From the NCBI GenBank assembly GCA_900321775.1, contig ONXE01000055.1:1-10416 (forward strand): a DNA stretch of 10,416 bases. The letters run 5' to 3'. This DNA is from an uncultured Bacteroidales bacterium (GTDB taxonomy: Bacteria > Bacteroidota > Bacteroidia > Bacteroidales > Paludibacteraceae). The position numbers and the translations under genes were made by a program. Below are positions 7,465-10,416 of the stretch, piece after piece. The number at the start of each line of letters is the position of its first letter. Positions within the stretch are counted from its first letter, which is position 1. The notes beneath the pieces were generated by a model. It was not told the origin of the DNA and did not search any database. It worked only from the letters and a program-made list of their open reading frames with translations.

Positions 7465-7715
7465 AAAAAACGAAAAAAAAAGTTGTTTGAGCATTTCGAA
7501 ACCATCTCGGGAGGAAATTTTCATAAGTGGTCGGAGGACAAAAAAATGCAAAAATTCCGACACGAGTCAGTCTCATGTTTTTACGGAGACCGTAGCAAGG
7601 CCGTTCGAGTGAGGAAGCAAAAGACGTAAAGTGAAATTTTACGGAAATTTCATACTTGGTCAAAATGAAAGAAAAGAAAAAAACACGAGAGAGTTAAAAA
7701 ATTTTTTTTAAAACT
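7465..7715. other. Non-coding region between the divergent promoters
   Basis: These 251 bp lie between the two outward promoters and show no gene I can support; frames crossing here run through one of the promoters. The DNA is rich in A-tracts (for example A9 at 7473-7481 and A7 at 7540-7546), which suggests intrinsic curvature. Short inverted repeats are present: GTCGGA/TCCGAC (7530-7535, 7556-7561), GTCTC/GAGAC (7570-7574, 7586-7590), TACGG/CCGTA (7582-7586, 7590-7594), and a pair of overlapping hairpins at 7625-7652. I see no TAnnTTTG box inside, so a small RNA made from here would need a different promoter. The word AAAAAAAAGTTGT occurs both here (7474-7486) and in the rel promoter (7728-7740). 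Confidence 0.5.
7625..7652 (+). repeat. Two overlapping, mutually exclusive inverted repeats
   Basis: CGTAAA (7625-7630) pairs with TTTACG (7638-7643), while TGAAATTT (7632-7639) pairs with AAATTTCA (7645-7652). The second arm of the first and the first arm of the second share bases, so only one can form at a time. The element lies about 65-90 bp upstream of the rel -33 box and so is outside the expected rel mRNA. It may be a protein-binding site or simply AT-rich chance symmetry. Confidence 0.4.
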
Positions 7716-7716
7716 C
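7691..7716. promoter_or_regulatory. AT-rich palindrome abutting the rel -33 box
   Basis: GAGTT (7691-7695) and AACTC (7712-7716) flank the core TTAAAAAA / TTTTTTAA. The right arm ends on the first base of the -33 box. Position and composition fit an UP-element-like A/T tract that boosts the promoter, or an operator; neither role can be proved here. Confidence 0.45.
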
Positions 7717-7747
7717 TTGCGTATGTCAAAAAAAAGTTGTAACTTTG
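7716..7747 (+). promoter_or_regulatory. Promoter of the rel-DUF1573 operon
   Basis: The -33-like CTTG (7716-7719), a 20-nt spacer with an A8 tract, and TAACTTTG (7740-7747), a perfect Bacteroidetes -7 box, predict a start near 7753. That leaves a leader of only about 20 nt before the ATG at 7774. A small palindrome CCAA-A-TTGG (7751-7759) sits at the predicted start point. The box location rules out the in-frame upstream TTG at 7717 as a translation start. Confidence 0.85.
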
Positions 7748-7749
7748 CA
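7716..7749 (+). repeat. Inverted repeat, right arm (rel promoter copy)
   Basis: Partner of 7431-7464. It begins CTTGCGTATGTC, then A8, and ends TAACTTTGCA. The two copies face outward with 251 bp between them. Confidence 0.85.
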
Positions 7750-7773
7750 CCCAAATTGGCTAAAATCGAAGAT

Positions 7774-9810
7774 ATGAACAAATACGAAACTATAAATACC
7801 GAGAATGATGAGTTGATGATTCGGGAAGAATTTGAGGCCCTGCTGGAGGATTACCGGCAGACTCCTCACCGTCAGAAGATAGAACTCATCACGGATTGTT
7901 TTGAATTTGCCAAGCAAGCACATGCGGGCATTCGCAGGCGTTCTGGTGAGCCATATATCATGCATCCCCTTGCTGTAGCGCGCATCGTGGTTAAGGAAAT
8001 GGGTTTGGGCTCCACTTCGATTTGTTCGGCGCTGTTACATGATGTAGTGGAGGACACAGACTACACCGTTGAAGATATTGAGCAACGTTTTGGACCGAAG
8101 ATAGCATCTATTGTTGAGGGCCTGACCAAGATATCCGGTGGGGTGTTCGGCGAGCAAGCCTCCATTCAGGCAGAGAACTTCCGCAAGCTGATTCTGACCA
8201 TGTCGGAAGATATCCGCGTTATTCTCATCAAGATAGCAGACCGCCTGCACAACATGCGAACGCTGGAAGCGCAACCTGTTGAAAAACAATATAAAATAGC
8301 CGGTGAAACCCTGTACATCTATGCTCCGCTGGCACATCGTTTGGGCCTTTTCCCCATCAAGACTGAGTTGGAGAATCTGGCATTCAAATACGAGCATCCC
8401 GAGACATATGCACAGATTGAAGAGCGTCTGCAAGCCGACAAACATCTGCAAATGGAGACATTCGAGAAGTTTGCAGAACCGGTTCGCAAAAAGCTGAAGG
8501 CTATGGGCTATGAGTTCAAGCTGGAGGCGCGCATCAAGTCGGTTTACAGCATCTGGAAGAAGATGCAGACCAAGAATGTTCCGTTTGACGGAGTGTATGA
8601 TTTGCTGGCGGTTCGCATCATCTTCAAGCCCAATCCGGATATGTCGGAGAAAGACCAGTGCTGGATGATTTATTCGGCGCTGACGCAATACTACAAACCC
8701 CATCCCGAGCGCATCCGTGACTGGATCAGCACACCGAAAGCCAATGGCTACGAGGCTCTGCATGTGACGCTGATGACGCAAGACGGGGAATGGGTGGAAG
8801 TGCAGATTCGTACGGAACGTATGCACGAGATTGCGGAACGCGGTCTAGCCGCGCATTGGCGATACAAGACAGGATTTGAGGACGAGAGCGAGTTGGATAA
8901 GTGGATCCGCGCGATTCAGGAAATGCTCAAGCATCCCGAACCCGACGCTATTGACTTCATGGACACATTCAAGCTGAATCTGTTTGCAGACGAAGTGTTT
9001 GTGTTCACTCCTCATGGCGAGATAAAAATCATGCCTCAAGGCTCCACGGCTTTGGATTTTGCGTATATGCTCCACACCGATTTGGGCGAGCATTGTATCG
9101 GAGCCAAGGTCAATCATAAACTGGAGCCGCTGTCGTATGTGCTTCAGGGCGGCGACCAGGTGGAGGTGCTGACGTCCCATCTGCAGAAACCGCAGTTGGA
9201 GTGGCTCAACTGGGCTACGACAGCCAAAGCCAAAGAAAACCTCAAACGTCGCCTTCGTCGCGACGGTGTGCTGATTCCGGATTTGCAGAAAAAGCCTGAC
9301 AAGAAGGAATACAGCAAATGGAATCCGTTGCGGTATCTGCCTCACAGCCGCCGCATCACCATTACCGACGACTCGCTCAACGGCGAGCATGTGATAGCGC
9401 CTTGCTGCCACCCCATTCCGGGAGATGATGTGCTGGGCTTCATGGAGGATAACGGCGTGATTTCCATCCACAAACGCGATTGCCCCGAGGCCGAAGCACT
9501 CAAGGCAAAACACGGCCAGCAACTGTATGCCGCAGAATGGAAAGTCACCGATAAACATAGTTTCCCATGCACCATTTTCATCGAGGGAATCGACAAAGTT
9601 GGCATGGTTATTGAGATATTGTTGGTGATTTCACAGAAGTTCTGTTTGAACATCGGGCGCATTGACCTGACCAGCAAAGATGGTATTTTCTCGGGCAATG
9701 TGCGCATCTACACTCACAGCACGAACGAGGTGGAAGAACTATGCAAAGAGCTGCGTGCCATTGAAGAAGTAAACGTGGCACAGCGCCTGAATATTGAACC
9801 AAATGAGTAA
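7774..9810 (+). CDS. rel: Bifunctional (p)ppGpp synthetase/hydrolase, RelA/SpoT family
   Basis: The cytosolic enzyme makes (p)ppGpp from ATP and GDP/GTP in starvation and degrades it afterwards. From ATG 7774 it is 678 aa, slightly short for a long RSH protein. The N-terminal HD hydrolase looks intact: H64 (MHPLAVARIV), H89-D90 with VVED (LLHDVVEDTDYT), and D156/N160 (KIADRLHN). The synthetase domain (about 235-365) has RIKSVYSIWKKM, YDLLAVR, NGYEALHVT and VEVQIRTERMHEIAERGLAAHW. A TGS domain spans about 400-465. A Cys/His zinc-type module has C544, C545, H546 and C570, followed by a C-terminal ACT domain (about 597-672). Both activities should therefore be functional, with ribosome/tRNA-responsive regulatory domains present. 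The start is fixed by the promoter at 7716-7747, which excludes the 19-codon upstream extension. It is divergent from the amidase-dnaA operon and leads a likely two-gene unit with the DUF1573 gene. Whether the genome has a second long RSH cannot be seen. Confidence 0.96.
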   Translation: MNKYETINTENDELMIREEFEALLEDYRQTPHRQKIELITDCFEFAKQAHAGIRRRSGEPYIMHPLAVARIVVKEMGLGSTSICSALLHDVVEDTDYTVEDIEQRFGPKIASIVEGLTKISGGVFGEQASIQAENFRKLILTMSEDIRVILIKIADRLHNMRTLEAQPVEKQYKIAGETLYIYAPLAHRLGLFPIKTELENLAFKYEHPETYAQIEERLQADKHLQMETFEKFAEPVRKKLKAMGYEFKLEARIKSVYSIWKKMQTKNVPFDGVYDLLAVRIIFKPNPDMSEKDQCWMIYSALTQYYKPHPERIRDWISTPKANGYEALHVTLMTQDGEWVEVQIRTERMHEIAERGLAAHWRYKTGFEDESELDKWIRAIQEMLKHPEPDAIDFMDTFKLNLFADEVFVFTPHGEIKIMPQGSTALDFAYMLHTDLGEHCIGAKVNHKLEPLSYVLQGGDQVEVLTSHLQKPQLEWLNWATTAKAKENLKRRLRRDGVLIPDLQKKPDKKEYSKWNPLRYLPHSRRITITDDSLNGEHVIAPCCHPIPGDDVLGFMEDNGVISIHKRDCPEAEALKAKHGQQLYAAEWKVTDKHSFPCTIFIEGIDKVGMVIEILLVISQKFCLNIGRIDLTSKDGIFSGNVRIYTHSTNEVEELCKELRAIEEVNVAQRLNIEPNE

Positions 9811-9847
9811 TAAAAACAACGAAATAATCAAAAAAAATACAAATGAT

Positions 9848-10416
9848 ATGAAACGTACATTTTTAGCTACTGCATTGCTGGCTGTCTGCGGACTGTTGTT
9901 CGCTCAGCAGCCGGTTATCACATTCGAAAAAACAGACCACGACTTTGGTAAAATAAACGAAGCTGACGGCCGAGTAACCACTATTTTCACTTTCAAAAAC
10001 GAAGGAATGGCTCCGCTGGTACTGTCCAACGTGCGCGCTTCTTGCGGTTGCACCACTCCTACTTGGACCAAGACTCCTATTGAGCCGGGGCAGACCGGTG
10101 ACATCACCGTTACTTACAACCCGAATGGCCGTCCGGGTCGTTTCCAGAAAACCATCACCATCACCTCCAACGCCTCGGAGCCTACCAAGAAACTGACTAT
10201 TCGCGGTGAGGTGATTCCTAAGACGCAGCAAAGCGTCAACCGCTTCCCGCAGAAGATGGGTGACGCGCTGGCAGCCCACACCCGTGTCCTGACCTACGGC
10301 TCAGTGCTGAACACAACGAACATCACTAAGTCCATCGAGTACACTAACAACTCCGACAAAGAGATTACGGTGGAAGTTCTTCTCAACGACAAGGAGCCCT
10401 GGATTGATGCTCAGGT
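9848..10416 (+). CDS. Secreted DUF1573 domain protein (partial, runs off window)
   Basis: An ATG at 9848 opens a frame that stays open to the window end (189 codons visible). A signal peptide (MKRTFLATALLAVCGLLFAQQ) is followed by a clear DUF1573 unit at about residues 24-123: DHDFGKINEADG, TFKNEGMAPLVLSNVRASCGCT, PIEPGQTGDITVTYNP, GRFQKTITITSN and LTIRGEV. This is an Ig-like/ASH-type fold common in secreted Bacteroidetes proteins. A second related unit appears to start after about residue 130. Function is unknown; the SCGC cysteine pair is a family hallmark. The gene lies 37 nt after the rel stop (9811-9847, A-rich, no Shine-Dalgarno and no TAnnTTTG), so it is probably cotranscribed with rel. 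The 3' end is missing. Confidence 0.9.
   Translation, partial: MKRTFLATALLAVCGLLFAQQPVITFEKTDHDFGKINEADGRVTTIFTFKNEGMAPLVLSNVRASCGCTTPTWTKTPIEPGQTGDITVTYNPNGRPGRFQKTITITSNASEPTKKLTIRGEVIPKTQQSVNRFPQKMGDALAAHTRVLTYGSVLNTTNITKSIEYTNNSDKEITVEVLLNDKEPWIDAQ

Noticed and set aside
7350..7505. A 52-codon N-terminal extension of the amidase from ATG 7505
   Set aside because: It crosses the amidase promoter and would place the signal peptide internally; ATG 7349 starts directly at a good signal peptide.
7346..7663. A 105-aa minus-strand frame in the intergenic region
   Set aside because: It runs through the promoter and leader of the amidase, is rich in Phe/Cys/Arg from translated A/T runs, and has no recognisable domain.
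7431..7749. An invertible phase-variation switch between the two inverted arms
   Set aside because: The promoters lie inside the arms and both point outward, so inversion would leave expression essentially unchanged; no invertase gene is in the window.
7717..7773. A 19-codon N-terminal extension of the rel protein from TTG 7717
   Set aside because: It overlaps the -33 and -7 boxes of the rel promoter, so it would lie upstream of the transcript; ATG 7774 fits the family N-terminus.

Overview
The window looks like an ordinary chromosomal stretch from a member of the Bacteroidales (gut Bacteroides/Prevotella-like). Two strong promoters fit the Bacteroidetes -33/-7 consensus (TTTG ... TAnnTTTG), start sites lack clear Shine-Dalgarno sequences, and the proteins (Mce/MlaD ending in an NPKRYVHFS-type tail, amidase with C-terminal SPOR domain, DUF1573 protein) have the usual Bacteroidetes layouts. 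Genus cannot be fixed from this sequence alone.

Layout. From about 7.35 kb leftwards, the minus strand carries a tightly packed array read in the order N-acetylmuramoyl-L-alanine amidase (7349-6093), MlaD/MCE lipid-transport protein (6056-5136), dnaA (5136-3733), dnaX (3729-1945), a secreted metallophosphoesterase fused to a PQQ-like beta-propeller (1922-39), and the first 12 codons of a further gene (37-1), tentatively a YgiQ-like radical SAM protein. Gaps are 36 nt, a 1-nt overlap, 3 nt, 22 nt and 1 nt, so this is probably one operon. Rightwards, the plus strand carries a bifunctional (p)ppGpp synthetase/hydrolase of the RelA/SpoT family (7774-9810), followed 37 nt later by a secreted DUF1573 protein cut by the window edge (9848 onward).

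The only sizeable non-coding region is the 424-bp divergent intergenic region (7350-7773). It holds two outward-facing promoters that are near-identical 34-nt sequences in inverted orientation (30 of 34 positions match, including most of the spacer between the core boxes). It also holds a GC-rich hairpin at the very start of the amidase leader, an AT-rich palindrome abutting the rel -33 box, and about 250 bp of A-tract-rich DNA with several weak hairpins and no convincing gene.

How the genes fit together. The leftward operon joins cell-wall hydrolysis and envelope lipid transport with replication initiation (DnaA) and the clamp loader (DnaX). The rightward operon makes the stringent-response alarmone. 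The matching divergent promoters suggest that replication/envelope genes and the (p)ppGpp enzyme could be co-regulated; this is inference. I found no oriC, RNA gene, mobile element or CRISPR array, and no evidence for an entirely new system. The most interesting points are the twin promoters, the dnaA-dnaX-envelope operon without an adjacent origin, the amidase leader hairpin, the phosphoesterase-propeller fusion, and unusual residues in the DnaA base-recognition loop.
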